A stretch of 42,356 nt of DNA from NCBI GenBank assembly GCA_949541125.1, contig CATISV010000050.1, positions 1 to 42,356 of the forward strand, written 5' to 3'. The position numbers were made by a program, and so were the translations under genes. Numbering within the stretch: position 1 is the stretch's first letter; every line of letters starts with the position of its first letter. The notes under the pieces were generated by a model. That model was not told the DNA's origin and searched no databases. It was given only the letters and a program-made list of their open reading frames with translations. Below are positions 25,460 to 35,833 of this stretch, one piece after another. Origin of the DNA: Flavobacterium sp. SCGC AAA160-P02. Its GTDB lineage: Bacteria > Bacteroidota > Bacteroidia > Flavobacteriales > Flavobacteriaceae.

Positions 25460-28400
25460 TTGAAGTACATTGTACTTCTTTTGTTGTTCTTGGTGATTAT
25501 TTTTTCAATTCCAGCTGTACAAACAAAACTAGCTAAGATTTTAACTGATGATATCAATGAAGATTTTGGAACGAACCTGCTAATTAAAAAAGTGGATCTT
25601 TCTTTACTTGGTTCTGTTTCTCTTAAAGGGATTGAAATTAGAGATCATCATCAAGACACCCTAATTTTTGTTGATAGAATAAGAACATCTTTACTTGATG
25701 TTAATCGAATATTAGATAATAATGTTGAATTAAGTAGCACCTCTCTAAAAGGTGTTTATTTATATCTTAAAAATTATAAAGATGAGCCAACAGACAACCT
25801 ATCTATTTTTATAGACAAATTTGAAGATGATAATCCAAGGGATTCAACTTCCAATCCCTTTACATTAAAAACTTCAAATATTTATCTTGAAGATTTAAAT
25901 TATAAACAAATTAATGAGAATAGTTCTATCCCTTTGGATTTTGCAGCCTATCATGGAGGAGGAAGTTTACAAGATTTTTCAATTGAGGGTCCAAACGTAA
26001 CATCAAAGATTAGAGGGCTCTATTTTACAGATAATAGAGGTATTAAAATTACCAATTTAACAACAAATTTTAAGTATACTAAAACTCAAATGCAGTTTTA
26101 CAATACAACTGTTCAAACAAAAACCTCATCAATAAAAGCTGAAATAGAGTTTAATTATGATAGAAAAAATTTAAGTAATTTTAATGAATTGGTGAGTATT
26201 GATGCTACTTTTAGGAAAAGCTACCTTTCTACAAAAGATCTAAAGAAACTATATGATGAGATTAGTGAAGACGATGTATTAAGATTTGAAACAACTTTAC
26301 AAGGAACTCTAAATAATTTTTCTTTAAAGAAGTTTCAATTAAATTCTGATAGAGGAATTATAATTATAGGAGACTTAAATTTTATTAATGCTGTTAAACA
26401 GGAAGAATTTTACCTTACTGCCGATCTTAAAGATTTGTCGGCAGATTATTACAAGATAAAAAATACATTGCCTGATCTTTTAGGGAAAACTTTTCCCTCA
26501 GAATTAAAAAAAATAGGACCATTTAGTCTTTCAGGGTTTGCCAAGGTAACCCCCAATTCAATTGAGACAACTTTGGATATCACATCAAAATTGGGAGAAA
26601 TCACTACAGATTTAGAGTTAACAGACTTCGCTAGTATTGATGATGCAACTTATACAGGAGACGTAGTATTAAATAATTTTAGTTTGGGAAAATTTTTAAA
26701 TGACCCTTTATTTGGAAAAATATCATTTAAAGGAGAAGTAGACGGCAAAGGTTTTCGTATAGAAAATATTAGTACAAAACTTTCTGGTGAGGTATCTCAA
26801 ATAAAATTTAATAATTATAAATATCAAAATATTACTGTAAACGGATTATATGAGAATAATTTATTCAACGGAAAGCTAGAGTCTAAAGATCTCAATTTAG
26901 ATGGAACTTTTGAGGGACTTGCAGACTTATCTGAAGAGATTCATAAATTTGATTTTAAAGCAAGTATTAACTATGCAAACTTAAAAGCTTTACAGCTATA
27001 CTCTAGAGACAGTATATCAGAATTGAAAGGACTTATAGATTTAGATTTAAAAGGAAATAAATTAGATAATATCGTAGGAATTGCAAATTTTAAAAACATC
27101 ATATATACGAATCGAAAAGACAGTTATTCTTTTAAACAATTCTTGGCTTTTTCAACCCTAAAGGATAATATAAGACAGGTCAGAATAGATTCTGAAGATA
27201 TCATTAAAGGAGAATTAATAGGAGATTTTAAGTTTAATGAATTGATGTCTTTGGCTCGAAATGCTTTAGGAAGTATATATTCGAATTATACTCCATTCAA
27301 GGTAACACCTAAACAATTTTTAAAATTTGATTTTGTTATTTATAACCAAGTAGTTGATGTTTTTTTTCCAGAAATATCAGTAGCACCAAATACTAGTATA
27401 AAAGGAAATATAAAAGCAGACAATAATCAATTTAAGCTAAGAGTTTTCTCGCCAAAAATTACAGCTTATGGAAATAGTATTGATTCTTTATCATTGGATA
27501 CTGATAATAAAAGAAGATTATATGATACTTCTCTGAGCGCAAAAAGTATCAATACACCTCATTACAAACTATCAAAATTGTTGCTTTTTAATAAAACAAT
27601 TAATGACACACTATTTTTTAAATCAATATTTAAAGGAGGAAATATTGAGCAAGAAAAATTTAATTTAGATTTTTATTATACAATTAACAAGGATAAAAAA
27701 TCTGTTTTAGGCCTTGAAAAATCAAGCTTTAACTATAAAGGAAATATATGGGATTTAAATCCAACTAATAATACTGAAAATAAGCTCGTTTTCGATCTTA
27801 ATAATGATGAGTATGTTTTTTCTCCACTCAAGCTAAAATCTAAAGAGCAGGAAATTAATTTTAAAGGGGTTATTAGAGATACTAGTTACAAAGATTTGAC
27901 AATAGATTTTTCAAGAGTAAATTTAAAAAGTTTTTTGCCTGAAATTGACAGTTTAAAATTAAGAGGAAAATTAGACGGAATTATAAATATTTCTCAAAAC
28001 GAAGGAATATATAGTCCAAAAGGAAACTTAAGTGTTGAAAATTTTCATATTAATAATTTTAAACAAGGAGATTTGTCTTTAAGTGTAGAGGGTGAGAGTT
28101 CTTATGAGAAATACGATGTGAATTTGTCTCTGAATAGAGAAATGGTTAAAAATATTTCTGCAACGGGTTTCTTAGATTTTTCGAATCAAAGACCAAAAAT
28201 TGAGTTATCAGTACTTCTTGAAGAATTTCAATTAAATGCTTTTAGTCCTTTAGGTGAAGATGTACTATCCAAAATAAGAGGGACGGCATCTGGAGATTTT
28301 ACTCTAAAAGGATTTTTAAGAAACCCAGACATGGAGGGTAGCCTCACCTTAAAAAATTCTGGGTTACAATTTCCTTATTTAAATGTAGATTATGACTTTG

Positions 28401-29872
28401 AAGATGATGTTCTAATAGGCTTAAGTGGTCAATCTTTTGAATTCAATACAATAAACTTGGTAGATTCTAAATATTTTACTAGAGGTCTTTTACAGGGAAG
28501 TATCACCCATCAAAATTTTGACCAATGGGCTTTGAATATTGATATAAGTAGTCCTAATTTGTTGATTTTAGATACAAATAATTCTGACGAAGCATTGTAT
28601 TTTGGAACAGGATTTATAGAAGGAAATGCAAGTATTACAGGTTTGACTAATAATATTACGATTAATGTTAATGCTAAAACAATGCCCAATACTAACTTTG
28701 TAATTCCATTGAAAGACATAGCCTCAGTAGATAATTACAGATTAATTCATTTTAAATCTGAAAAGACACAAGAAGAATTACAGGAAAAAATAGCAATTGA
28801 AGCAATAGAAGGAGTTTCTTTAAATCTAGAATTAGAGGTTACTAAAGATGCCAAAGCTCAAGTCGTAATTGATGAAGTAAACGGGAGTGAACTTAGCGGT
28901 CGAGGAACAGGAGACTTACAAATAGAAATAAATACGAATGGTAAATTTGCCATGTTTGGGGATTATACTATTGATAAGGGAGTCTATAACTTTAAATATG
29001 GAGGCATTATTAACAAACCTTTTAACATCTTAAAAGGAGGAACTATTTCTTGGAGCGGTAATCCATTTGAAGCAAATTTAAATGTTACTGCTGTATATAC
29101 TACCAATGCAAATCCAGCAGTATTATTAGAAAATTTTAATACCAATAGAAAAATACCTGTAGATTTAATTACCAATATTTCTGGAAGCTTATTTAATTCA
29201 AAACAAGAATTTGATATTGAAATTCAAAACTCGAATTCCACGATTGCTTCTGAGTTAGATTTTGTTTTAAATGATAATGATGTGAACTCAAAAATGCGTC
29301 AGTTTTTAACATTGCTAGCTGCAGGAACTTTCGCAAATCCAAATGGTGGAAATATCGATGGAGGAGAATTATTAACAGGAACAACCTCTAACGCTATTGG
29401 TTCAATTCTTTCAGATATCATAAGTAGCAATACAGTAAGGTTAGATGTTGGATACACTACCGGAGGAGTTCAAAACCCCCAAGAAAATCTAACCATAGAT
29501 GATCAAGTAGATGTTTCATTAACTACACAGATTAGTAAAAATATTATTGTTAATGGTAAAGTTGGTGTACCTGTGGGTGCTCAAACTCAATCAAGTGTTG
29601 TAGGTGAGGTAAAAGTAGAGGTATTATTAAATGAGGCAGGAAATTTCAGAGGAGTCATTTTTAATAGACAAAATGAAATTCAATATTCTGCTCAAGAAGA
29701 AGGATACACACAAGGAATAGGACTATCTTATCAAGTTAACTTCAATTCTCTTTCTGATTTATTGAAAAAGATTGGATTAAAGAAAAAGAAAAAAAATAAA
29801 AAAGGAATTCGTAAAGAAGATTCTTCAACTTCTAATCATAAAGGACTTCTAAACTTCAGAAAAAACAATTGA
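25460..29872 (+). CDS. tamB: TamB-like translocation/assembly module protein (DUF490)
   Basis: TamB-type proteins are long AsmA-like periplasmic bridges involved in phospholipid transport and outer-membrane protein assembly. The 1470-residue protein has an N-terminal membrane anchor (YIVLLLLFLVIIFSIPAVQTKLA), a very long stretch of repetitive beta strands, and a C-terminal DUF490 domain (about 1130-1430; YTIDKGVYNFKYGGIINKPFNI, GGTISWSGNPFEANLNV). The track's start is a TTG with no in-frame ATG nearby. The reading frame is open back to 25397 and encodes a basic stretch (IRIKKFRKILLNC) that looks like the usual cytoplasmic tail before the anchor, so the true start is probably upstream at a rare codon such as ATT. 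It is divergent from tsaD. Confidence 0.9.
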   Translation: MKYIVLLLLFLVIIFSIPAVQTKLAKILTDDINEDFGTNLLIKKVDLSLLGSVSLKGIEIRDHHQDTLIFVDRIRTSLLDVNRILDNNVELSSTSLKGVYLYLKNYKDEPTDNLSIFIDKFEDDNPRDSTSNPFTLKTSNIYLEDLNYKQINENSSIPLDFAAYHGGGSLQDFSIEGPNVTSKIRGLYFTDNRGIKITNLTTNFKYTKTQMQFYNTTVQTKTSSIKAEIEFNYDRKNLSNFNELVSIDATFRKSYLSTKDLKKLYDEISEDDVLRFETTLQGTLNNFSLKKFQLNSDRGIIIIGDLNFINAVKQEEFYLTADLKDLSADYYKIKNTLPDLLGKTFPSELKKIGPFSLSGFAKVTPNSIETTLDITSKLGEITTDLELTDFASIDDATYTGDVVLNNFSLGKFLNDPLFGKISFKGEVDGKGFRIENISTKLSGEVSQIKFNNYKYQNITVNGLYENNLFNGKLESKDLNLDGTFEGLADLSEEIHKFDFKASINYANLKALQLYSRDSISELKGLIDLDLKGNKLDNIVGIANFKNIIYTNRKDSYSFKQFLAFSTLKDNIRQVRIDSEDIIKGELIGDFKFNELMSLARNALGSIYSNYTPFKVTPKQFLKFDFVIYNQVVDVFFPEISVAPNTSIKGNIKADNNQFKLRVFSPKITAYGNSIDSLSLDTDNKRRLYDTSLSAKSINTPHYKLSKLLLFNKTINDTLFFKSIFKGGNIEQEKFNLDFYYTINKDKKSVLGLEKSSFNYKGNIWDLNPTNNTENKLVFDLNNDEYVFSPLKLKSKEQEINFKGVIRDTSYKDLTIDFSRVNLKSFLPEIDSLKLRGKLDGIINISQNEGIYSPKGNLSVENFHINNFKQGDLSLSVEGESSYEKYDVNLSLNREMVKNISATGFLDFSNQRPKIELSVLLEEFQLNAFSPLGEDVLSKIRGTASGDFTLKGFLRNPDMEGSLTLKNSGLQFPYLNVDYDFEDDVLIGLSGQSFEFNTINLVDSKYFTRGLLQGSITHQNFDQWALNIDISSPNLLILDTNNSDEALYFGTGFIEGNASITGLTNNITINVNAKTMPNTNFVIPLKDIASVDNYRLIHFKSEKTQEELQEKIAIEAIEGVSLNLELEVTKDAKAQVVIDEVNGSELSGRGTGDLQIEINTNGKFAMFGDYTIDKGVYNFKYGGIINKPFNILKGGTISWSGNPFEANLNVTAVYTTNANPAVLLENFNTNRKIPVDLITNISGSLFNSKQEFDIEIQNSNSTIASELDFVLNDNDVNSKMRQFLTLLAAGTFANPNGGNIDGGELLTGTTSNAIGSILSDIISSNTVRLDVGYTTGGVQNPQENLTIDDQVDVSLTTQISKNIIVNGKVGVPVGAQTQSSVVGEVKVEVLLNEAGNFRGVIFNRQNEIQYSAQEEGYTQGIGLSYQVNFNSLSDLLKKIGLKKKKKNKKGIRKEDSSTSNHKGLLNFRKNN

Positions 29873-30009
29873 TTCTTTTTCTTTATGTTATAGATTGTAA
29901 AATTTAATAACCTAATGAATTGTATTTAATAATTTCATTGATTTTATTTGATTAATACATAAATTTTGAATTTTAAATAATGAGTTGTTTTTTTTAGTAG
30001 AAAACTGAC

Positions 30010-30023
30010 CGAAATCGATTTCG
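30010..30023. promoter_or_regulatory. Perfect palindrome upstream of pfkA-gapA, candidate operator
   Basis: CGAAATCGATTTCG is a perfect 14-bp palindrome with a central CG, 50 bases before the pfkA ATG. Its form resembles LacI/GalR-type operators. No regulator gene of that type is in the window. Confidence 0.45.
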
Positions 30024-30061
30024 TTTATTTTTTATTTAAAGTAAGTTTTAATAAGTATTTT

Positions 30062-30069
30062 TACATTTG
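30062..30069 (+). promoter_or_regulatory. Candidate -7 element for pfkA-gapA
   Basis: TACATTTG matches TAnnTTTG and ends 4 bases before the pfkA ATG. If used, transcription would start at or next to the ATG, giving a leaderless mRNA. The match could also be coincidental. Confidence 0.3.
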
Positions 30070-30073
30070 TCTT

Positions 30074-31057
30074 ATGAGAAAAATTAATAAAATAGCAGTC
30101 ATGACCTCTGGTGGAGATTCTCCGGGTATGAATGCAGCAATTCGATCGGTTGTTAGAACATGTTCTTATTACAACAAGATATGTATTGGGATTTACAGAG
30201 GCTACCAAGGAATGATTGAGGGTGATTTTGTGACTCTAAATGCTCGAAATGTAAATAATATCATTAATAAGGGAGGAACCATATTAAAATCAGCCAGATC
30301 TGTTGAGTTTAGAACTCCTGAAGGAAGAAAAAAAGCCTATGAACAACTCATCGAGCAAAATATTGATGGGCTAGTTGTTATTGGAGGAGATGGAACTTTT
30401 ACTGGTGCGGTAATTTTTAATAAAGAATATAGTCTTCCTATCATTGGAATTCCAGGAACTATAGACAACGATATTAATGGGACATCTCGTACTTTGGGAT
30501 ATGATACTGCCCTTAATACAGCTGTAGAAGCCATTGATAAAATTAGAGATACCGCCTCTTCTCATAATAGGTTATTTTTTGTAGAGGTTATGGGGAGAGA
30601 TGCAGGTTTTATAGCATTAAATGCAGGAGTTGGTGCTGGAGCAGAAGAAATTTTAATACCAGAAGAAAACCTAGGATTAGATAGACTTTTAGAATCACTA
30701 AAGAAAAGTAGAAGTTCTGGAAAATCGTCTAGTATCGTTGTTGTAGCTGAAGGAGATAAATCTGGTAAAAACGTATTTGAACTTGCAAAGTATGTAGAAG
30801 AAAATATGCCTGAATATGATGTAAGAGTTTCTGTTTTAGGCCATATGCAAAGAGGAGGTTCTCCTTCGTGTTTTGATAGAGTTTTAGCTAGTAGACTAGG
30901 TGTAAAGGCAGTAGAAATTTTATTAGATAACAAAACCAATCTAATGGTTGGTCTTAAAAATAATGTTGTAATAACAACAGATTTAGAAGAAGCAATTAAA
31001 GGAGGACATGAAATTAATAAAGAACTTTTAAGAGTGTCTGATATTATGTCAACATGA
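30074..31057 (+). CDS. pfkA: ATP-dependent 6-phosphofructokinase
   Basis: PfkA phosphorylates fructose 6-phosphate to fructose 1,6-bisphosphate in glycolysis. The 327-residue length is standard for the bacterial type. Motifs: TSGGDSPGMNAAIR (11-24), GGDGT at 104-108, catalytic TIDND at 129-133, EVMGRDAGFIAL, and the C-terminal GHMQRGGSPS. Gly in GGDGT rather than Asp (GGDDS) indicates use of ATP instead of pyrophosphate. It lies 20 bases upstream of gapA, so the two glycolytic genes are probably one transcript, headed by the palindrome and closed by the terminator after gapA. Confidence 0.97.
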   Translation: MRKINKIAVMTSGGDSPGMNAAIRSVVRTCSYYNKICIGIYRGYQGMIEGDFVTLNARNVNNIINKGGTILKSARSVEFRTPEGRKKAYEQLIEQNIDGLVVIGGDGTFTGAVIFNKEYSLPIIGIPGTIDNDINGTSRTLGYDTALNTAVEAIDKIRDTASSHNRLFFVEVMGRDAGFIALNAGVGAGAEEILIPEENLGLDRLLESLKKSRSSGKSSSIVVVAEGDKSGKNVFELAKYVEENMPEYDVRVSVLGHMQRGGSPSCFDRVLASRLGVKAVEILLDNKTNLMVGLKNNVVITTDLEEAIKGGHEINKELLRVSDIMST

Positions 31058-31068
31058 TATATAAATAA

Positions 31069-32079
<1,011 letters not shown>

Positions 32080-32098
32080 TTTAATTAAAAACACGCAT

Positions 32099-32129
32099 AA
32101 AAGCCATAAGAAATTGATGGCTTTTTTTT
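32099..32129 (+). terminator. Intrinsic terminator after gapA
   Basis: AAAAGCCAT and ATGGCTTTT form a perfect 9-bp stem with a 9-base loop, and the right arm runs into eight T. It lies 20 bases after the gapA stop and ends the pfkA-gapA transcript. Confidence 0.92.
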
Positions 32130-32174
32130 GTAAATTTCATTATATTTAATCACTCTTTTAAAGCCATTTGAAAA

Positions 32175-32627
32175 ATGAAGAATTCAATAAGTATCTTAAG
32201 TTGTATTGTTCATTTATTTTTTTTGAATAATTTGTTTGCCCAAGATTTGATTACAGAAAAAAATACAATTTCCGGGAGTATCTTGGGTACGAGTTCTTAT
32301 GCTGGAGTTACTTATGAAAGAATGATAACTGATGAATTTGTTGGGGAGATAGGAATAGGATTATTAAGTGTAGGGCTTGGAGTAACATATTATCCATGGA
32401 AAATCAAAGAAAATCACATTAATTTTTATACAGGATTAAAATATGGTTCTAGAAACGTCATTACTAAACTTTTATTGATTAATGATAAAAAAGATCCAGT
32501 TTTTTATCTCCCATTTGGTCTTAACTATTCTGCTAATGAAGGAATGAATTTGGCATTAGATTTTGGCCCTTCATTATATGGCTCTAGGAGTATATTTGGA
32601 AATATTCGTGTGGGTTTTCGCTTCTAA
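32175..32627 (+). CDS. Small putative outer-membrane beta-barrel or surface protein
   Basis: I do not recognise a named family. The 150-residue product has a signal peptide (about residues 1-22, ending NNLFAQ). It then shows a series of alternating-hydrophobicity strands typical of a small beta-barrel (GVTYERMI, VGEIGIGLLSVGLGVTYYPW, FYTGLKYGSR) and a terminal aromatic (NIRVGFRF), the classic C-terminal Phe of outer-membrane proteins. The function is unknown. It starts 45 bases after the gapA terminator and ends one base from the convergent RidA gene. Confidence 0.6.
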   Translation: MKNSISILSCIVHLFFLNNLFAQDLITEKNTISGSILGTSSYAGVTYERMITDEFVGEIGIGLLSVGLGVTYYPWKIKENHINFYTGLKYGSRNVITKLLLINDKKDPVFYLPFGLNYSANEGMNLALDFGPSLYGSRSIFGNIRVGFRF

Positions 32628-32628
32628 A

Positions 32629-33009
32629 TTATTTTATGGCAATCATGCTAATTTCAACATTTACAAATTTAGGTAAATTGGCTACTTCTACTGTTTCTCT
32701 GGCTGGAGCACTTGCCTCATTGAAATATCTCCCATAGACAGAATTAATATCTGAAAAGTTTTTCATATCAGAGATAAAAATTGAGGTTTTCACGACATTT
32801 TCAAAAGTCATTTCAGCAGCTTCTAAAACCGCTTTCAGATTTTCCATTACTAAGATTGTTTCTTCTTCAATAGACCTCAATTCTAATTTTCCAGTTAACG
32901 GGTGCATAGCAATTTGGCCAGAAGTATACAATGTGTTTCCTGATAACACCGCTTGATTATAAGGACCAATTGGAGCAGGAGCATTTGAAGTTTGGATTAT
33001 TTTTTTCAT
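32629..33009 (-). CDS. RidA family reactive intermediate deaminase
   Basis: RidA hydrolyses reactive enamine/imine intermediates (2-aminoacrylate) released by PLP enzymes. The 126-residue protein shows the family pattern: NAPAPIGPYNQAVLSGNTLYTSGQIAMHP, NVVKTSIFISDMKNFSDINSVY, the substrate-binding Arg in APARETVEVANLP, and the C-terminal VEISMIAIK. It is cytoplasmic and trimeric in characterised members. It lies 14 bases downstream of lptD on the same strand and is probably co-transcribed with it, without an obvious functional link. Confidence 0.93.
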   Translation of the reverse strand: MKKIIQTSNAPAPIGPYNQAVLSGNTLYTSGQIAMHPLTGKLELRSIEEETILVMENLKAVLEAAEMTFENVVKTSIFISDMKNFSDINSVYGRYFNEASAPARETVEVANLPKFVNVEISMIAIK

Positions 33010-33023
33010 AAGTAAAAATTATT

Positions 33024-35747
33024 TTAAAATAAGACTCTATTAGGGGGTCTATTTTGTTCGTATTTCAAATCTTGTAATATTGATGATTTTACCCCTATGA
33101 AGAATACATAAGATTGATTATTCCCAAAAGGAACCCAGTTAAAATTTATTCTCCAACTATCTAAGTCTCTAGAAAAATTCATTCTTGTAAATGTAAAACC
33201 ACCATTTTCAATGTCATATCCTGAAGAAAAACCAATCTTCCATTTTGGACTTAACTCGAAATCTCCACCGAACATGACAGAATGAGATTGTATTCCAATA
33301 TTACTAATCCCATTATTAGCATAAGAAGCTGAGTAGGCTAAATTTAATCTCCATGGTATTTTAGCTCTATATAATTCGGTTATTTCTTCCTCAGACTCAT
33401 TACTGTTCAAGGAATTATCAGAATTGGAGGCAAATCTATTGGTTGGATTGATATTATTTCCAAGAACATCAGGTGTATTTTGATTTCCATTCCCAGAGTT
33501 TCTATCTGAGGATTCATTATCATTCTCTCCATTTAAATCCCTACTTGAGATAGAATAATTAGCCGTTAAATTAGCTCTTGTTAAGCGAAATAAGCCTTTG
33601 ACAAATTTATTGATCCTTTGTCCTGAATCATTTATTTGATAGGGATCCAATGTAGCATTTAAATTAATTGCAAGTTTGTCTTTGAAAATTCGAGTACCCA
33701 TTGTGGTATTTACAGGAGACCACCTTAGACTGTCTGCAGCGATATTGTAGGAAGAACTAAAATTTAAGTTATTTAATATAGTAATTTTTTCATCCTCTTC
33801 ATCACTATCGGGATCTTTTGGAGCTAATTTACCTTCAACAACATTATTTATAGAAATCCCAATAGAATTACTTAAGCCAGCTCCGGGCATTCCGTAAAGA
33901 CTTATGCCATTACTAAATGGAGAGTAGGTTTCAAATTCTGTACCATCTAAATTATTTTCTATAGTTTTATTGTACCTGTCGGCAAAATCTGGTCTGTAAG
34001 AAAAGGAAACAGATGGTCTGATGGTATGTCTTATGGCTTTTAATCTCCCTTTTTTAAAATTAAATGTTCCGTAAATATTTGTTGATAAACTTAAACTAGA
34101 ACCATATTCTCTAAAATTACTAAACTTGCTTATGGTGTCGGTTACGACTGCTCCAAAAGTCCCATCCGCATTTTGAATACTAGGGTCATATTCCTTTTCA
34201 ATATTTTTAAAACTCCAAACCTCTTTATAGTTAACACTAGGTGACAATGTTAAATAATTTAATAAGGTAATATTGGTGCTAATATCTGCCCTATGTTGAA
34301 CTCCGGCTTTGGCAGTTTCAAACATTTTAGAAGTAAAAAATTCATCCTCAGTCGTGTCTATTCTATACTCTCCCTGCATATTATAGGTCAATCCCATTTT
34401 TTGAATGGGGTTTTTTTTCACACCTCCCTTACCTGCAAAAGGATAAATTCTATTCATAGACAATTGAAGAGAAGGTAGAGCCATAGTTACTGATCCCGTA
34501 TTTGTGTTTTGAGAATGTGTGGCATTCATATTTAAGTTAAACGGAGTACCAGTAAAGGTTTTTTGATAAGAAATAGATGAACTAAATGTGTTCGTTAAAA
34601 AATTAGAGTTGTTAAACTCATTTAAAGATTGTCTAAAATACTGACTACTTCCCAAATTTACTGAGGCTCCAAAATTAGAATTTGGATTTGATTTAGGATC
34701 TTGTCTATGACTCCATCTCAAATTAAAATTTGTTGCTTCAGAAAAATCATCAAAACCTCTAGTACTTTGAATTATTTTTTCAAAACTTAAATTAAAATTC
34801 CCAGAGAATTTATAACGAACATAGTATTGAGATCTCGACCTAAAACCCCAGCTACCATTAGAATAAATATCCGCTAATAATTCTAAATCAACATAATCAT
34901 TAACTGCAAAATAATATCCTCCGTTTTGAAATCCAATTCCTCTATTAGAGGTGCTAGTTTGTAAAGCCGGAAATATAAATCCAGAGGACCTGTTTTTACC
35001 TAAAGGAAAATATGCAAATGGTAAAAAAACAGGAGTTGGAACATCAGCAATAACAAGATTGCTCAATCCAGCTACAATTTTTTTATTAGGAACTACTTTT
35101 GCTTTCTTGACTCCAATATAATAATCTGGGTTTTCTTTGTCTGAGGTAGTAAATCTAATTTTACGCATATAAATTGTTGAATCATTAACACGTTTAGCCC
35201 TATTTCCCAAAACAAATATTCCTGGTTCTTGTTTCGTTTTTATGCCATAAATAATTGCTTTCTTTGTTTTAAAGTTATACAACATAGAATCTTGCTCTGA
35301 TTCTTGTGATCCTTGTTTAAATATTGGTTTTTGGTGGTACCCTGTACTATCCTTTATCCCTTTTGCAAATAGCGTATTTTTAAGGTAGTCAACGATAATA
35401 ATTCCAGCTTTCAGGTCAATGTCTGTATACGTAACATGAGCTTCATTGTAAAGAGTTACTGTTTTGTCTTTTGCATTTTGAGTTGTATAATCTTTGCCGA
35501 AGTGAGTAATTACATCCGTAATTGCTTCTTTTGACTTTATACTATCTTTTTGAATGCTGTCTTGTTGTTTTAGTGGTAGACTATCATTTTTAATTCTTTT
35601 TTTTGAATCTAAATTAAATTTTGGGATGGTATCTTTAGTGATTCTGGGAATTGATTTTCCCTTCGGCTTTATATCCTGGCTCTTTACATTTATTTGAAAA
35701 AATAATAAAAGTAATAGTAAAAGTATGTAGGACAGATTTGATTGCAA
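33024..35747 (-). CDS. lptD: LptD-like LPS assembly outer-membrane protein
   Basis: LptD forms the outer-membrane barrel that inserts lipopolysaccharide. The 907-residue product has a signal peptide (SNLSYILLLLLLLFFQINVKSQ), a Lys/Asp-rich segment, and an OstA/LptA-like N-terminal domain (YTDIDLKAGIIIVDYLKNTLFAKG). A long barrel follows with many aromatic, Asn-rich strands (FAYFPLGKNRSSGFIFPALQ). The only reasonable start is TTG at 35745-35747, because an in-frame TAA lies two codons upstream and no ATG occurs in the signal sequence. Assignment rests on the LptA-like domain plus barrel and on placement next to amidase and mlaD. It is divergent from the amidase gene. Confidence 0.85.
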   Translation of the reverse strand: MQSNLSYILLLLLLLFFQINVKSQDIKPKGKSIPRITKDTIPKFNLDSKKRIKNDSLPLKQQDSIQKDSIKSKEAITDVITHFGKDYTTQNAKDKTVTLYNEAHVTYTDIDLKAGIIIVDYLKNTLFAKGIKDSTGYHQKPIFKQGSQESEQDSMLYNFKTKKAIIYGIKTKQEPGIFVLGNRAKRVNDSTIYMRKIRFTTSDKENPDYYIGVKKAKVVPNKKIVAGLSNLVIADVPTPVFLPFAYFPLGKNRSSGFIFPALQTSTSNRGIGFQNGGYYFAVNDYVDLELLADIYSNGSWGFRSRSQYYVRYKFSGNFNLSFEKIIQSTRGFDDFSEATNFNLRWSHRQDPKSNPNSNFGASVNLGSSQYFRQSLNEFNNSNFLTNTFSSSISYQKTFTGTPFNLNMNATHSQNTNTGSVTMALPSLQLSMNRIYPFAGKGGVKKNPIQKMGLTYNMQGEYRIDTTEDEFFTSKMFETAKAGVQHRADISTNITLLNYLTLSPSVNYKEVWSFKNIEKEYDPSIQNADGTFGAVVTDTISKFSNFREYGSSLSLSTNIYGTFNFKKGRLKAIRHTIRPSVSFSYRPDFADRYNKTIENNLDGTEFETYSPFSNGISLYGMPGAGLSNSIGISINNVVEGKLAPKDPDSDEEDEKITILNNLNFSSSYNIAADSLRWSPVNTTMGTRIFKDKLAINLNATLDPYQINDSGQRINKFVKGLFRLTRANLTANYSISSRDLNGENDNESSDRNSGNGNQNTPDVLGNNINPTNRFASNSDNSLNSNESEEEITELYRAKIPWRLNLAYSASYANNGISNIGIQSHSVMFGGDFELSPKWKIGFSSGYDIENGGFTFTRMNFSRDLDSWRINFNWVPFGNNQSYVFFIGVKSSILQDLKYEQNRPPNRVLF

Positions 35748-35767
35748 TATTTAATATGCTATTTTTG
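35737..35767 (+). promoter_or_regulatory. Candidate promoter for amidase-mlaD (TTTG, 19 bases, TATTTTTG)
   Basis: A -33 TTTG at 35737-35740 is followed after 19 bases by a -7 TATTTTTG at 35760-35767, matching the Bacteroidota consensus in both elements and spacing. The -33 part lies inside the first codons of the divergent lptD gene. Confidence 0.55.
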
Positions 35768-35817
35768 TATATGAGTAAAAATATGCCTCAATATTTGAAG
35801 CACCAAATTTGAAAAGC

Positions 35818-35825
35818 CAAAATTA
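35818..35825 (-). promoter_or_regulatory. Candidate -7 element for lptD
   Basis: The minus strand reads TAATTTTG, matching TAnnTTTG, with a TTG on the same strand 17 bases further upstream (35843-35845). It is 70 bases before the lptD start, so the two divergent promoters interleave within an 86-base gap. Confidence 0.45.
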
Positions 35826-35833
35826 GTTAAATT

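Noticed and set aside
30562-30939. 125-codon ORF on the minus strand inside pfkA
   Set aside because: It is antisense to the conserved pfkA reading frame; low-complexity Ser/Lys-rich translation without a recognisable domain.
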